Assembly: GCA_903860915.1 (NCBI GenBank) | Contig: CAIOSJ010000016.1 | Coordinates: forward strand, 62,001 to 126,000 | DNA from: an uncultured Actinomycetes bacterium | GTDB taxonomy: Bacteria > Actinomycetota > Acidimicrobiia > Acidimicrobiales > RAAP-2 | Reading direction: 5' to 3' | DNA: 64,000 nucleotides | Shown here: piece after piece, positions 52,749 to 62,624 of the stretch | Position numbering within the stretch: position 1 is the stretch's first letter | Layout: the number at the start of each line of letters is the position of its first letter | Notes under the pieces: generated by a model | Seen by the model: the letters and a program-made list of their open reading frames with translations, nothing else | Told to the model about the DNA's origin: nothing | Databases searched by the model: none | Position numbers and translations under genes: made by a program

Positions 52749-53180
52749 GTGAGTGAGACTAAGCAGATTGAGGATTTCCTAGAAATGATTCGCTCTCACG
52801 GTGGCCGCGTCACCGCCGTCAAGCGAGCCGTCCTCAACACTCTCATTTCGGCCCCTCAGCACCTCAGTGTTGAGACTCTTACGGGCTCCGTCCAGCAAGT
52901 AGCTCCGGACACCAGCGCTTCCACCGTGTACCGAATCCTCGAGGAACTCGAAGGCCTCGGTATCGTGGTCCATTCCCACCTCGGACATACGGCCGCGGTG
53001 TATCACTTATCAGGTCTCGTCCACGGACACCTCAGCTGCGTTCGCTGCGCCGAAACCATTGAAATTCCAGCCAGCTTTTTTTCCACCATCGCTGATCGGG
53101 TGAGTGGGGACTACGGCTTCACTCTCGATGAGCACCACCTAGCCCTCTCGGGCACCTGTGCTCGCTGTCAGGGGCGTTGA
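52749..53180 (+). CDS. Fur-family metalloregulator
   Basis: 143 aa from GTG 52749 (VSETKQIEDFLEMIRSHG); the upstream open frame overlaps msrA and has no support. The winged-helix part has VTAVKRAVLNTLISAPQHLS and TSASTVYRILEELEGLGIV, and two CxxC pairs hold structural zinc (LSCVRCAETIEI, GTCARCQGR). Sensor type (iron, zinc, peroxide) is not certain. The 3' end overlaps the next MFS gene by 13 nt. Confidence 0.9.
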   Translation: MSETKQIEDFLEMIRSHGGRVTAVKRAVLNTLISAPQHLSVETLTGSVQQVAPDTSASTVYRILEELEGLGIVVHSHLGHTAAVYHLSGLVHGHLSCVRCAETIEIPASFFSTIADRVSGDYGFTLDEHHLALSGTCARCQGR

Positions 53181-54574
53181 GGCCACATCGCGAGGGTGGC
53201 GCCCAGTATGGCCACGATGACGGCTGCTGACATCGCGGGTCGGATTGAATGGTGACCAAAGGCCACGATCACCGTCGACGACATGGCGACACCAAGGGCA
53301 CTGCCCGCAGCTCGCACCAAGTTGACGGTGCCCGAAGCGACTCCTCGCGAGAAAATGTCGACCCCCTCCATGACGGTGACGTTGTTGGCCGTATTGGACG
53401 CCCCGATGGCCACACCGACGAGAACTAAGCCAGCGATGGCCGGAACAAGAGTCGCGCTCAAGGTCGCGAGGAGCACCCCGGCCAGAATCGACCAATTTGC
53501 AGCAATCACAATCACCCGAGCTGAGAGCGTCCGTCGAATCACACCAATAAACGGGGCCATGAGAGCGAGGCCCATGGGAATCGCCATAGTCGCGGCCCCG
53601 CCGACGGCCGTGGAGCGATGGAAATCACGCTCCACCAGAAAGGGCACCGCCACCAGGAGGGCAAAAAATGTGATGTAGGTAACAATTAAATTTCCGAGAG
53701 CGCGTCGAACTCCGGGGCCGATGAACACCGACGGCATGAATATTGGGGCCCGCGCCCGTCGTTCAATCGGCACCAGTGCGATTGCCGCCACGATCCCGAG
53801 TGCGACCAAGCCCAAGGTCGGCCCGCGCCACCCGTTCTTCGCAGCCATCGTGAAACCACCAATAAGACCGGCGGCCGCTACGGCCAGTGCTAGCGAGCCG
53901 GCGAGGTCGAGTCGCTCAGCGGGCGCCACTGTGCGGCTTCGCGGCAAAAAGAGTGCCGACATAACCCCCGCGACCAGGGCCAGTGGGGCGCTGATCAAAA
54001 AAAGTCCTCGCCACGGAATCACGCCGCCCAAGAGACCTCCGAGAAATGGACCGCTCGCCAGCCCAATAGCTTGGGCCGTCGCTTGAATTCCCAGGGCCGT
54101 CGTTCGGTTGTGATTATGCACGGAGGCCGCGATAAGGGCTACCGAATTCGCTTGGACCATGGCGACACCGAGAGCTTCCACAACCCGAAAAGCCACTAGT
54201 GCGTAGAAGGAAGTGGCGCAAAGGAAGCAACCCAGTGCGCCCAGGACGAACATCGCGAAGCCATCGATGTAGACCCTCTTGCGACCCACGGCATCGGCTC
54301 GTTTACCGAAGAGAATCAGAGTCGCCACGACGGTGATGAGGGGGGCGAGACCTAACCAGGACACCTGCGACAGCGGTCGGTGCATCACGTGAACAAAACG
54401 TGGATACGAAACAGTGATAACGCCGCTGTCGAGGGCACTCGTGATGGCGCCGAAGCAGACCGCCGCTACAGCCAACCATTCGGCGTGGCGCCAATTACGG
54501 ATGACCGCCGGTCGCGCCGACTCCCCTCGACCCGGCAACTGCGCCGGTGCGCCGAGGTAGTCGGGATAGTCCAC
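53168..54574 (-). CDS. MFS transporter, DHA2-like
   Basis: 468 aa with about fourteen hydrophobic segments. SALDSGVITVSYPRFVHVMH begins the first membrane pair, and LFGKRADAVGRKRVYIDGF is the loop 2-3 signature. Substrate unknown. It ends overlapping the Fur gene and diverges from the ABC-2 exporter genes with 81 nt between. A distinct lineage from the other two MFS proteins by length and motif. Confidence 0.88.
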   Translation of the reverse strand: MDYPDYLGAPAQLPGRGESARPAVIRNWRHAEWLAVAAVCFGAITSALDSGVITVSYPRFVHVMHRPLSQVSWLGLAPLITVVATLILFGKRADAVGRKRVYIDGFAMFVLGALGCFLCATSFYALVAFRVVEALGVAMVQANSVALIAASVHNHNRTTALGIQATAQAIGLASGPFLGGLLGGVIPWRGLFLISAPLALVAGVMSALFLPRSRTVAPAERLDLAGSLALAVAAAGLIGGFTMAAKNGWRGPTLGLVALGIVAAIALVPIERRARAPIFMPSVFIGPGVRRALGNLIVTYITFFALLVAVPFLVERDFHRSTAVGGAATMAIPMGLALMAPFIGVIRRTLSARVIVIAANWSILAGVLLATLSATLVPAIAGLVLVGVAIGASNTANNVTVMEGVDIFSRGVASGTVNLVRAAGSALGVAMSSTVIVAFGHHSIRPAMSAAVIVAILGATLAMWPQRP

Positions 54575-54655
54575 CCCTCCATTCTGACTGATTTCTCAAC
54601 TTCGTCACGTTCCAGCACACAATTCTCCTGCTAGACCATTAGTGGAGGTCATGAA

Positions 54656-55579
54656 GTGATTCAGCTCGAACATGCGACAAAAAAATATGGCGACACAATC
54701 GCGGTGCACGACCTCTCTTTTACAGTCGAGCCGGGAGTCGTCACCGGTTTTCTCGGGCCGAACGGCTCAGGCAAGTCGACCACCATGCGTATGGTTCTCG
54801 GCCTCGACCGACCGACCAGTGGTCGCGCCCTCGTCAATGGCAAGCGATACCACGACCTCACCAACCCACTGCGTGAGGTCGGGGCCCTCCTCGATGCGAA
54901 GGCCCTCCACCCTGGACGGTCGGCCCGTAATCACCTGCGCGCACTCGCTGCGTCGAACAAAATTCCTTTCTCCCGAGTGGATGAAGTCCTGGGAATCGTC
55001 GGGCTCGACGCCGTAGCCAACAAGAAGGCTGGCGGCTTCTCGTTGGGCATGGGTCAGCGCCTTGGCATAGCGGGGGCAATCCTTGGCGACCCCGGCGTCC
55101 TACTTTTTGATGAGCCAGTTAATGGCCTCGATCCCGAGGGCATCCGATGGGTGCGTGAGTTCTTCCACTCGCTCGCGGCCGAAGGTCGGACGGTCTTTGT
55201 GAGCTCGCACCTCATGAGCGAGATGGCTCTCACCGCCCATCAACTCATCGTCATCGGGCGTGGCGAACTAATTCGCCACGGCACCGTGAGTGAGCTCACC
55301 GCCACCGCCACCGGGTCAGTCCTGGTTCGCAGTCCCCAGATTGACGAGCTCACCGTCGCGATAGCGGCCTTGGGCGGATCCGTTGCTTCCCACCGTGACG
55401 ACGCCATTGAGTTCGCGGGTATCACCGCCGAGCAGATTGGTGTCGCCGCTCTCGACAGGGGTATCGCGCTGTACGAACTAACACCCCAGCGAGCCTCCCT
55501 CGAAGAAGCATTTATGGAGATGACGGCCTCGTCGGTTGAGTTCTCCGGTCAACCACTATCCGAGGGAAACCACGCGTGA
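54656..55579 (+). CDS. ABC-2-type exporter ATP-binding protein
   Basis: 307 aa, GTG start after GGAGGT. Walker A FLGPNGSGKSTTMRM, signature GGFSLGMGQRLGIAG, Walker B GVLLFDEPVNGLDPEG. The C-terminal extension (EEAFMEMTASSVEF) is typical of antibiotic or lipid exporters of the CcmA/DrrA group. Coupled by a 4-nt overlap (GTGA) to the permease gene. Confidence 0.93.
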   Translation: MIQLEHATKKYGDTIAVHDLSFTVEPGVVTGFLGPNGSGKSTTMRMVLGLDRPTSGRALVNGKRYHDLTNPLREVGALLDAKALHPGRSARNHLRALAASNKIPFSRVDEVLGIVGLDAVANKKAGGFSLGMGQRLGIAGAILGDPGVLLFDEPVNGLDPEGIRWVREFFHSLAAEGRTVFVSSHLMSEMALTAHQLIVIGRGELIRHGTVSELTATATGSVLVRSPQIDELTVAIAALGGSVASHRDDAIEFAGITAEQIGVAALDRGIALYELTPQRASLEEAFMEMTASSVEFSGQPLSEGNHA

Positions 55580-56400
55580 GCAACCACCCGACCCCGCTCA
55601 GCATTGTTCGTTCCGAGTGGATAAAGTTCCGCACGGTTCGTTCGACCGTCTGGGGCGTCCTCACTCTCATCGCGCTCACCGTCGGCTTTGGGGCGCTCAT
55701 CAGTTTCGCCAGCGCCGGGCACTACAGCCAACGCGACATTGAAAAGCTAAGTTTTGACCCCGTGCTCCGCAGCCTCAGTGGACTCTTTTTCGCCCAACTC
55801 GTCGTGGGGGTTATTGGCGCCCTGGCCATAACGTCGGAATACGGCTCCGGAGCCATTAGGTCAACCCTCGCCGCAGTACCACGTCGGATTGAATTGATTC
55901 TCGCCAAAGCTAGCGTTCTGAAAATAACAATTTTCGTCATTGGCGAAGCCGTCAGTTTCGGGGCCTTCTCCATTGGGCAAATGATTTTCGCCTCTACTAA
56001 AGTGCCCTTGGCCGATCGAGTTTTCCCTGAACTCACGCACGTTCCGAGTGCCTCCTTGGGGACGCCGGGGGTCTTCTTGGCGGTCTTTCTCGGTGGGGTC
56101 GCCCTGACCCTCTTGGCGCTGCTCGGCTTCTTTCTGGGGCTCATTATGCGCAGTACGGCGGCCTCCATCAGCGTCTACGTCGTATCACTCCTCGTACTAC
56201 CGATTCTCACCATCTTCCTCCCATCCAACTGGCGAAACGATATATCTAAGTTTTTGCCGACCAATCTCTTCCAAGGAATGATCGCCACCCACCACAGCAC
56301 CGACGCCTTCTCACCATGGATGGCGACCGGCACATTGACGTTCTACGTTCTCGTTATCGGGGCTATCGGTCTCGCCTTGTTCTCGCGGCGAGACGCGTAG
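55576..56400 (+). CDS. ABC-2-type exporter permease
   Basis: 274 aa, six hydrophobic segments (for example VVGVIGALAITSEYGSGAIRSTL, a CATALYTIC-free ABC-2 loop with EYGSGAIRSTL). It makes the membrane channel for the ATPase encoded just upstream. Substrate unknown. It is followed 22 nt later by the nitroreductase gene, perhaps in the same transcript. Confidence 0.9.
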   Translation: MSNHPTPLSIVRSEWIKFRTVRSTVWGVLTLIALTVGFGALISFASAGHYSQRDIEKLSFDPVLRSLSGLFFAQLVVGVIGALAITSEYGSGAIRSTLAAVPRRIELILAKASVLKITIFVIGEAVSFGAFSIGQMIFASTKVPLADRVFPELTHVPSASLGTPGVFLAVFLGGVALTLLALLGFFLGLIMRSTAASISVYVVSLLVLPILTIFLPSNWRNDISKFLPTNLFQGMIATHHSTDAFSPWMATGTLTFYVLVIGAIGLALFSRRDA

Positions 56401-56422
56401 CCCCGCCCGCTACGGTTCTTTC

Positions 56423-57109
56423 ATGGAACTACGTGAAGCCCTACGGACCACCGGCGCAGTACGCGACTTCACCACGGATGAAGTCCCCTTATCAGTGGTC
56501 TACGAAATCCTCGATGACGCCCGCTTTGCCCCGTCGGGTGGTAATCGGCAAGCGTGGCACGTCATCGTGGTCACCGACGAAGGGCCGCGACGAGCCCTGC
56601 GTGACGCCTACCTCGATGGCTGGCACGATTACGTCGCCCACCTCCTCGCCGGGCTCATTCCCTTTTCCCCCCTGGCCAGTGAAGCTGACCGCATCACCGC
56701 TAGTCTGCAGCGGGAAGCAGCCATCGCGATTTCCAAGCCCGAATCTTTTCCCGAGCGTCTAGACCAAGCCCCCGTGCTCCTGGTCATCACCGCGGACCTC
56801 GCCGTGTTGGCGGCCGTCGACCGGGACCTCGATCGCTACCAGATAGCCGGTGGCGCATCGATCTACCCCTTCGCCTGGCAGATTTTGCTGGCCGCCCGGG
56901 AGCGAGGACTCGCGGGCGTTATGACGACCATCGCGACGCGTAACGAAGACCAGGTGCGCCAGGCGCTCCGCATCCCCCCCGATCACGCCGTCGCCGCCGT
57001 CATGGCGCTCGGCACACCCTTGCAACTCCACACAAAATTAAAACGCCGACCAGTCGAAGAATTCGCCACCATCAATAGTTTCGATGGTCCCGCGCTACGT
57101 CAGAGTTAG
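56423..57109 (+). CDS. Nitroreductase-family flavoprotein
   Basis: 228 aa. MELREALRTTGAVRDFTTDEV, ILDDARFAPSGGNRQAWHVIVV and SIYPFAWQILLAARERGLAG follow the nitroreductase FMN fold. NAD(P)H-dependent reduction of nitro or quinone compounds is likely, but the natural substrate is unknown. Overlaps the CoA-transferase stop through TTAG. Confidence 0.88.
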   Translation: MELREALRTTGAVRDFTTDEVPLSVVYEILDDARFAPSGGNRQAWHVIVVTDEGPRRALRDAYLDGWHDYVAHLLAGLIPFSPLASEADRITASLQREAAIAISKPESFPERLDQAPVLLVITADLAVLAAVDRDLDRYQIAGGASIYPFAWQILLAARERGLAGVMTTIATRNEDQVRQALRIPPDHAVAAVMALGTPLQLHTKLKRRPVEEFATINSFDGPALRQS

Positions 57110-58251
57110 TTCAGACTCCCGTCGGCCCCGAGGGCCTGAGGCCCGCGCCGGATTTTTGGGCGAACGCCATCCACGAGGAGCGGCGTGGCCATCTGACGCA
57201 GCGAGCCGGCGGGAGCGGACGTTAACTGAATGAAATCTCCATTGGAAATTTGGGGCTGAGAAAATGCTCCCGCGAGATCCAGAATCGGTGCGTGAGGCAC
57301 TCCGGAATCAGCCAATTCGATCAGCCACTCGCCAGTCCCTCGAGCAGAAAATACGCGCTCGAGATTCTTCCCCAACTCCTCACGGGCCGCGACGCGGTCG
57401 TCATTAAGGTCAAAGCGCTTCTCCGACACCACCGAATCTGAGATCACTGCTCGAAGTTTTTCGAATTGTCCATCGGTTCCCACCGCCAGCATGAGCCAGC
57501 CATCCGCCGTACGGACCGGCCCGTAGGGGGTGATACTCGGATGGTCATTACCCAATCGACCCGGGTTCACCCCGTTCACCAAGTAGCCCTGGGCTTGATT
57601 CACCAGAGCACTCATGGCCGATTCCAGTAGCGGCGCCTCAAAGTGGCGGCCCGGGCGACCGCTCACACGCGCAAAGAGGCCGGTAACTAGCCCCACGGCT
57701 GCGTAGAGGCCCGCGACCACGTCAGCGATGGGGGCGCCCACTTTGGTCGGTGCACCGTCACTAGTTCCGGTCACGCTCATCAATCCCGAACGCGCCTGAG
57801 CCAGAAGGTCGAAACTCGGACTATCGGCCAGGGGACCCGTCGAACTCGCTGAGCTGATGCTCACCCAGACACAGTCGGGGTTGGCCTGGCGCAAGGTGGC
57901 AATGTTTAAATCACGAAACTGCGAAGGGAGGTAGTTTTCGACAACGGCGTCGGCTGCCGCGACTAATTCCAGCACCCGAGCGAAATCACGGGGGTCCCTC
58001 AAATCCGCCACGATGTTTCGGCGATGGCGATTAACCGCGAGGTAGTACGTAGCGTCAGCGCCGAAGCGTGGTGGGGCGAGTTGTCGAACCGGATCACCGC
58101 TGGGACCTTCGACTTTGATGACGTCGGCGCCCAAATCTCCCGCGACCATCGCACAGAGCGGCCCCGCGAGGACTCGCGAGAGGTCCAGTACGCGCACACC
58201 CTCCAGGGGAAGTCCCGTCCCCACGTTGGAGGCGTCCAGTTCCCAGGTCAT
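57106..58251 (-). CDS. Class III CoA-transferase (CaiB/BaiF family)
   Basis: 381 aa. LEGVRVLDLSRVLAGPLCAM, DLGADVIKVEGPSGDPVR and the region SFDLLAQARSGLMSVTG with the catalytic aspartate are typical. It moves CoA between carboxylic acids. Its ATG shares one base with the stop of the amino-acid ABC ATPase (TAATG), so uptake and CoA activation are probably linked to the same substrate or its product. Confidence 0.92.
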   Translation of the reverse strand: MTWELDASNVGTGLPLEGVRVLDLSRVLAGPLCAMVAGDLGADVIKVEGPSGDPVRQLAPPRFGADATYYLAVNRHRRNIVADLRDPRDFARVLELVAAADAVVENYLPSQFRDLNIATLRQANPDCVWVSISSASSTGPLADSPSFDLLAQARSGLMSVTGTSDGAPTKVGAPIADVVAGLYAAVGLVTGLFARVSGRPGRHFEAPLLESAMSALVNQAQGYLVNGVNPGRLGNDHPSITPYGPVRTADGWLMLAVGTDGQFEKLRAVISDSVVSEKRFDLNDDRVAAREELGKNLERVFSARGTGEWLIELADSGVPHAPILDLAGAFSQPQISNGDFIQLTSAPAGSLRQMATPLLVDGVRPKIRRGPQALGADGSLN

Positions 58252-59018
58252 TACAACACCTTGGAGAGGAAGTTCACCAAGCGCGGACTCTGTGGTCGGA
58301 CGAGGACTTCGTTGGGGTCTCCCGATTCAGCCACCACTCCTTCGTCCAGAAAATAGACGCTGTCCCCCACTTCCCGAGCAAAACCCATCTCGTGAGTCAC
58401 GACAATCATGGTCATTCCCGATTGGGCCAGATCCTTCATGACGTCGAGGACTTCACCCACTAGCTCTGGGTCCAGGGCCGACGTGGGTTCGTCAAACAGC
58501 ATGAGTTTGGGTTCCATCGCCAAGGCTCGCGCAATAGCCACTCGCTGTTGCTGACCACCCGAGAGTTGGCTGGGGTAGTTGTGGTCACGATCATGCAAAC
58601 CCACTCGATCGAGCAGCAGGTGAGCTTGTTCGATCGCATCACTGGTTGAAATTCCCTTCACCTTGATTGGTCCCAGAGTGATGTTCTCCAGTGCCGTCAA
58701 GTGCGAGAAGAGGTTGAAGCGCTGGAAGACCATTCCTATTTCCGAACGCTCCGCGCAGATTTCTTTGTCGGTTCGTTCGTACAGTTTGTTGCCCCGACGC
58801 TCGTAGCCAACGAAGGAGCCATCGACTGACAGTTCGCCCGTATCGTGCTTTTCCAAGTGGTTTATGCAGCGCAGAAAGGTACTCTTGCCGGAACCCGAGG
58901 GGCCAATTAAGCACGCCACTTCACCACGTTGAATGGTGAGCGTGACCCCACGCAACACGTCAATCGCGCCGTAGGACTTAGTGACGTCCTTCGCTTCGAC
59001 CATGGGAGTCGTGGTCAT
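58251..59018 (-). CDS. Polar amino-acid ABC importer ATPase
   Basis: 255 aa from ATG 59018 ([17 protein letters not shown]), coupled to the permease stop by ATGA; the upstream open frame is inside that gene. Walker [15 protein letters not shown], signature [16 protein letters not shown], Walker [18 protein letters not shown], as in GlnQ/HisP-type ATPases. It carries an unusual insertion ([20 protein letters not shown]) after the first helix, which is seen in some related transporters. Confidence 0.93.
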   Translation of the reverse strand: MTTTPMVEAKDVTKSYGAIDVLRGVTLTIQRGEVACLIGPSGSGKSTFLRCINHLEKHDTGELSVDGSFVGYERRGNKLYERTDKEICAERSEIGMVFQRFNLFSHLTALENITLGPIKVKGISTSDAIEQAHLLLDRVGLHDRDHNYPSQLSGGQQQRVAIARALAMEPKLMLFDEPTSALDPELVGEVLDVMKDLAQSGMTMIVVTHEMGFAREVGDSVYFLDEGVVAESGDPNEVLVRPQSPRLVNFLSKVL

Positions 59019-60037
59019 GATCGCAGCTCGCGAAGTCGAGGTGAACGTCGGGTCAGCGCTTTCGCCGCGATGCCCCGCAGGTCGTGCCGCAGTCGCTGGA
59101 CGGGGGTCATGGGAGGTGTGCGTAGCGATCCTTTGGCGTAGTGACGCTCCACGTAGAACTGCAGAATTGAGAGGACGGTCGTCACGATGAGGTACCAAAT
59201 CGAGGCCACCACGAGCAAGGGGATGATCTTGTAATTCGCTGCGTAGATATTTTGTACTGATTTCGTGAGTTCAACCAGCGCAACCGTGCTGGCCAGGGAG
59301 GTGGTTTTCAGCATGGAAATAACTTCATTGCCCGTCGGCGGAATAATCACGCGCATGGCTTGCGGGAGTACGACGAGTCGCAGTGCCTGAAGTCGAGTGA
59401 GGCCCAGTGAGTTCGCCGCCTCCACTTGACCTTCGTCGACCGCCTGTATGCCGCCGCGAACAATTTCACTCATGTAGGCGCCCTCATTTAGCCCTAAGGC
59501 CACGAGTACGGCCGTAAAGGGCGTAAAGAGCGTTGTGAGATCCAGGTGGATGAAAGAAATACTGAAGGGAATGCCAATATCGGCCGAGGGGAAAATAGAC
59601 GCAATGTTGTACCAAAAAATCAATTGCACCAGGACCGGAGTTCCTCGAAAAAACCAGGTGAAACTCCACGCCACCGAACTCACAATTCGATTCGGTGACA
59701 GGCGCATGATGGCGACGATGACGCCCAGGCTCACACCTATCAGCATGGTTAAAACGGTGAGGAGAATAGTCATTTCCAGACCGTGGAGCACCTGTATAGA
59801 GGTGAAGTACTGACCCACAATGTCCCACTGGAATCGCCATTCGAAGGCGTCGGTACACACGTTTCGCAGGGCGCCACCCACGTGACTGGAACGGCAGTTT
59901 TGCAGTCCGGTAGGGATTTTCGAGAACAACGAGTGCGCGAGCATCGCGATCACCACCGAGGCGAGACCAGCGGCTAACCAGCGACCGACGTGACGAACGG
60001 GGACGACCGCAACTGCATCGTCCCCGTTCGGTGTCAT
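59015..60037 (-). CDS. Polar amino-acid ABC importer permease
   Basis: 340 aa, about five to six hydrophobic segments. [20 protein letters not shown] begins the HisM/GlnP family core, and [25 protein letters not shown] is its EAA loop to the ATPase. The long N-terminal segment ([17 protein letters not shown]) and the basic C-terminus are extra compared with the core of about 220 aa. Last 4 nt shared with the ATPase start. Confidence 0.92.
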   Translation of the reverse strand: MTPNGDDAVAVVPVRHVGRWLAAGLASVVIAMLAHSLFSKIPTGLQNCRSSHVGGALRNVCTDAFEWRFQWDIVGQYFTSIQVLHGLEMTILLTVLTMLIGVSLGVIVAIMRLSPNRIVSSVAWSFTWFFRGTPVLVQLIFWYNIASIFPSADIGIPFSISFIHLDLTTLFTPFTAVLVALGLNEGAYMSEIVRGGIQAVDEGQVEAANSLGLTRLQALRLVVLPQAMRVIIPPTGNEVISMLKTTSLASTVALVELTKSVQNIYAANYKIIPLLVVASIWYLIVTTVLSILQFYVERHYAKGSLRTPPMTPVQRLRHDLRGIAAKALTRRSPRLRELRS

Positions 60038-60078
60038 AAAAGTTGTTGCTCGTTGAAACGAACTAGCTGTTCGCTCGC

Positions 60079-60963
60079 CTACTTACCGGTGTTCAAGCCA
60101 AAGGAGCTCACGGCACCTGGCGCGACGCCCCACTTGTTCAAGATGGCCAGGTACGAGCCATTGCTCTTCATTACGCCCAAAGCCGCCTGGATGGCCTTGG
60201 CAAATTTCAGTCCGTCGGTCGTCTTGGCAACGGCGATCCCGTAGGGGGCCACTGCGAAAGGCTTACCGGAGAGGACAAACGCACCATTACTGGTCTTCAC
60301 CACGTAGGCGGCAATCTGCGAGTCCAAGAACCCAACCTTCTGGTGTCCCGAACTGATGGCGGCGTTAGCGAGATCCTGCGTGTTGTACGAGGCGACAGAC
60401 AGTGGCTTATTCTTCGCGCACTTGGCCGCCTGGCCCTGAGCATCGGACTCTTCAACGGTTCCACTCTCAACCGCAACGGAAGTTCCACAGAGGCTGGCGA
60501 GCGACGTGAACGTTGCGGGCGTGCCCTTCTTGACGTAGAAGGCTTCACCGGCGGAGAAGTAGTCCACGAAGTTCACTGACTTCTGGCGCGTCTTGGTGTC
60601 GGTGAACGACGAGTTACCAATGGCGTATCGGCCCGACTGAATGCCGGCAATGATGCTGTCGAACGTGACGTTCTGTGCGACCACCGAAATACCCAGCGTC
60701 GTGGCCAAACCCTTCATGAGGTCAACGTCGAAGCCCACGATGGTGGTGCCGTCGGGGCCGATCGACTCGTCAGGAGCATAACTGGCGTCCATGGCTGAAA
60801 TCAGGGTGTGACCTTTATATGAAGCCGGCACCAACTTGGCAGCGGTAGCGCTGTAAGCAGCAGCGGTAGTGCGCGGCGCAACCGCAGCACCAGCTGTCAG
60901 AGCAGTCGTAACGACTAACGAGCAGGCGCCCGCAATCGTGATGATTTGACGAAATGAACGCAT
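60079..60963 (-). CDS. Amino-acid ABC importer substrate-binding protein
   Basis: 294 aa from ATG 60963 (MRSFRQIITIAGACSLVV), with AAAGAGAG upstream; the longer open frame is not supported. A signal peptide ends near GAAVA. The mature part has the family-3 binding fold: SYAPDESIGPDGTTIVGFDVDLMKGLATTLG and FVDYFSAGEAFYVKKG, then VESGTVEESDAQ. Polar amino acid or a related acid is the likely ligand. First gene of the four-gene importer/CoA-transferase operon. Confidence 0.92.
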   Translation of the reverse strand: MRSFRQIITIAGACSLVVTTALTAGAAVAPRTTAAAYSATAAKLVPASYKGHTLISAMDASYAPDESIGPDGTTIVGFDVDLMKGLATTLGISVVAQNVTFDSIIAGIQSGRYAIGNSSFTDTKTRQKSVNFVDYFSAGEAFYVKKGTPATFTSLASLCGTSVAVESGTVEESDAQGQAAKCAKNKPLSVASYNTQDLANAAISSGHQKVGFLDSQIAAYVVKTSNGAFVLSGKPFAVAPYGIAVAKTTDGLKFAKAIQAALGVMKSNGSYLAILNKWGVAPGAVSSFGLNTGK

Positions 60964-60982
60964 AACATCTCTCTTTCGATAG

Positions 60983-61009
60983 GTCGCACGATGCGACGCT
61001 GTCATTATC
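60983..61009 (-). promoter_or_regulatory. Candidate -10 element and palindrome upstream of the importer operon
   Basis: On the minus strand GATAAT (61009-61004) is followed by a dyad GTCGCA-TCG-TGCGAC at 60997-60983, ending 20 nt before the start codon. No good -35 hexamer is present at 16-18 nt. The dyad may be an operator covering the transcription start. Confidence 0.35.
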
Positions 61010-61042
61010 CTACAAAATAAATTGAGACGTGATGCCGCGGTC

Positions 61043-62572
61043 CTAGGAGACCTTTTCCACTCGCTCACGCGCGGGTAGATAGAAGTAGACAGTAAGTCCA
61101 ACAAGCGCCGAAATACCGGCCGCAACGAAGCAACCACGGTGTAGCCCGCTCATAAAAGCCTCCGTAATATGAGACGTCATACTGACGCGGGCTGACTCAA
61201 AGGGAATATGCCTAACAGCACCCAGGGCCGCTTGCATGGAAGTGCTGGCGCGCTGCGAATCTACTGCCCCCGCGCCCACACTGGTAAAGGCACTGCGGGT
61301 CAAGGGGCCAAAGACTGAGCTGAAGACTGAGCCCACAATGGCTACGCCGAGCGTTCCACCCAATTCTCGAGTTACGTTATTGACCGCCGACCCGGCACCT
61401 ATCTGTCTCGCGGAGAGAGAGCCCATAACCGCGGCGGTGGATGGCGCGTTGATGAGCGAGAAGCCAATGGACATCGTGATCATTTGGCACACTACGGGTC
61501 CGAAAAATGGAGCCGTAGCCGATTGTGTTCCCATCCACACCATGGAGATGGCCATGATGAAAAGACCGCCACTGACGGTAATTCGCGTTCCGAACTTGAG
61601 CGCCAACAGCGCCCCTAGGGGCGTCACCACCATGGAGGTAATGGCAAAGGGGAGGGTGTGCACACCCGCCGACAGGGCCGAATAGCCACGCACGAGCTGA
61701 AAATACTGCGTTATGAGAAAGATGAAGCCGAAGAGAGTGAAAAAAGCGGTGGCGATGGAACCGGCTCCCGCAGAAAAAGCGGGGACCCGAAATACCCTGA
61801 CATCGAGCAAGGGTTCGCTTCGGCGTAGCTCGTAGAGGCAAAAGATAATGAGTGAGAGGGCGGACAGGGCGAAAAGTCCTAGGGTTGTCACACTCAACCA
61901 GCCCCACGAGGGACCTTGAATGATGGCGAGGACCAAACTGGTGATGCCCACGGTGCCTAGAGCAAGTCCTCCGAGGTCAATTTTCTGCTGAACTGGGCTC
62001 TTGGATTCAGGCAGTACCAGGTGGTTGGCCACGAGAGCGATCGCCACTATGGGGATATTGACCAAAAAGACGGAGCCGAACCAAAAGTGCGTGATCAAAA
62101 AGCCGCCGGTAATAGGTCCGAAGGCCACCGCCGCCCCCGACACGGCGCCCCAGAGACCGAAGGCCTGCGCCCGCTCCCGCGAGTCAGTGAAGGTAGTTGT
62201 CAAAATCGCTAGTGATGCGGGGAACACGAAGGCCGCCGCCACGCCCATAAGCGTACGGGCCGTAATCAACGTTCCCGAGGACGTGGAATAAGCCGCCAGC
62301 GCCGAAAAGAGGGCGAAGAAGAAGAGGCCAGATTGCATCACCCGGCGGCGACCCAGTCGGTCCGAGAGTCCCCCACCAGCCAATAAGAGTCCGGCGAAGG
62401 GTAGTGAGTAGGCGTCGACGATCCACTGCAATTGAGAATTCGTGGCGTGCAGAGAAGTCGAGAGTGCGGGCAGGGCGACATTGACGATCGTGTTGTCAAC
62501 GACGACGAGGAAGACCGAGAGGCAAAGTATTCCGAGAATTCGCCAACGCTTAGGATCACGCTCTATTTCCAT
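61043..62572 (-). CDS. MFS exporter, DHA2 (EmrB/QacA) family
   Basis: 509 aa with about fourteen hydrophobic segments. FLVVVDNTIVNVALPALSTSL, QWIVDAYSLPFAGLLLAGGGLSDRLGRR and GPITGGFLITHFWFGSVFLVNIP are typical. Likely drug or metabolite efflux. Divergent from a TetR-family gene, 58 nt between starts, with an inverted repeat there, the standard layout for a repressed pump. Confidence 0.92.
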   Translation of the reverse strand: MEIERDPKRWRILGILCLSVFLVVVDNTIVNVALPALSTSLHATNSQLQWIVDAYSLPFAGLLLAGGGLSDRLGRRRVMQSGLFFFALFSALAAYSTSSGTLITARTLMGVAAAFVFPASLAILTTTFTDSRERAQAFGLWGAVSGAAVAFGPITGGFLITHFWFGSVFLVNIPIVAIALVANHLVLPESKSPVQQKIDLGGLALGTVGITSLVLAIIQGPSWGWLSVTTLGLFALSALSLIIFCLYELRRSEPLLDVRVFRVPAFSAGAGSIATAFFTLFGFIFLITQYFQLVRGYSALSAGVHTLPFAITSMVVTPLGALLALKFGTRITVSGGLFIMAISMVWMGTQSATAPFFGPVVCQMITMSIGFSLINAPSTAAVMGSLSARQIGAGSAVNNVTRELGGTLGVAIVGSVFSSVFGPLTRSAFTSVGAGAVDSQRASTSMQAALGAVRHIPFESARVSMTSHITEAFMSGLHRGCFVAAGISALVGLTVYFYLPARERVEKVS

Positions 62573-62610
62573 ACTGCTCCCCCAGAGTTTTTTAACCTCG
62601 ATTTATAGTA

Positions 62611-62624
62611 AGCGTCACTACGCT
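62611..62624. promoter_or_regulatory. Candidate TetR operator
   Basis: AGCGT (62611-62615), CACT, ACGCT (62620-62624): a 14-bp dyad centred in the gap between the divergent MFS and TetR genes. It is short for a TetR operator and no second copy is visible, so the call depends largely on position. Confidence 0.4.
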
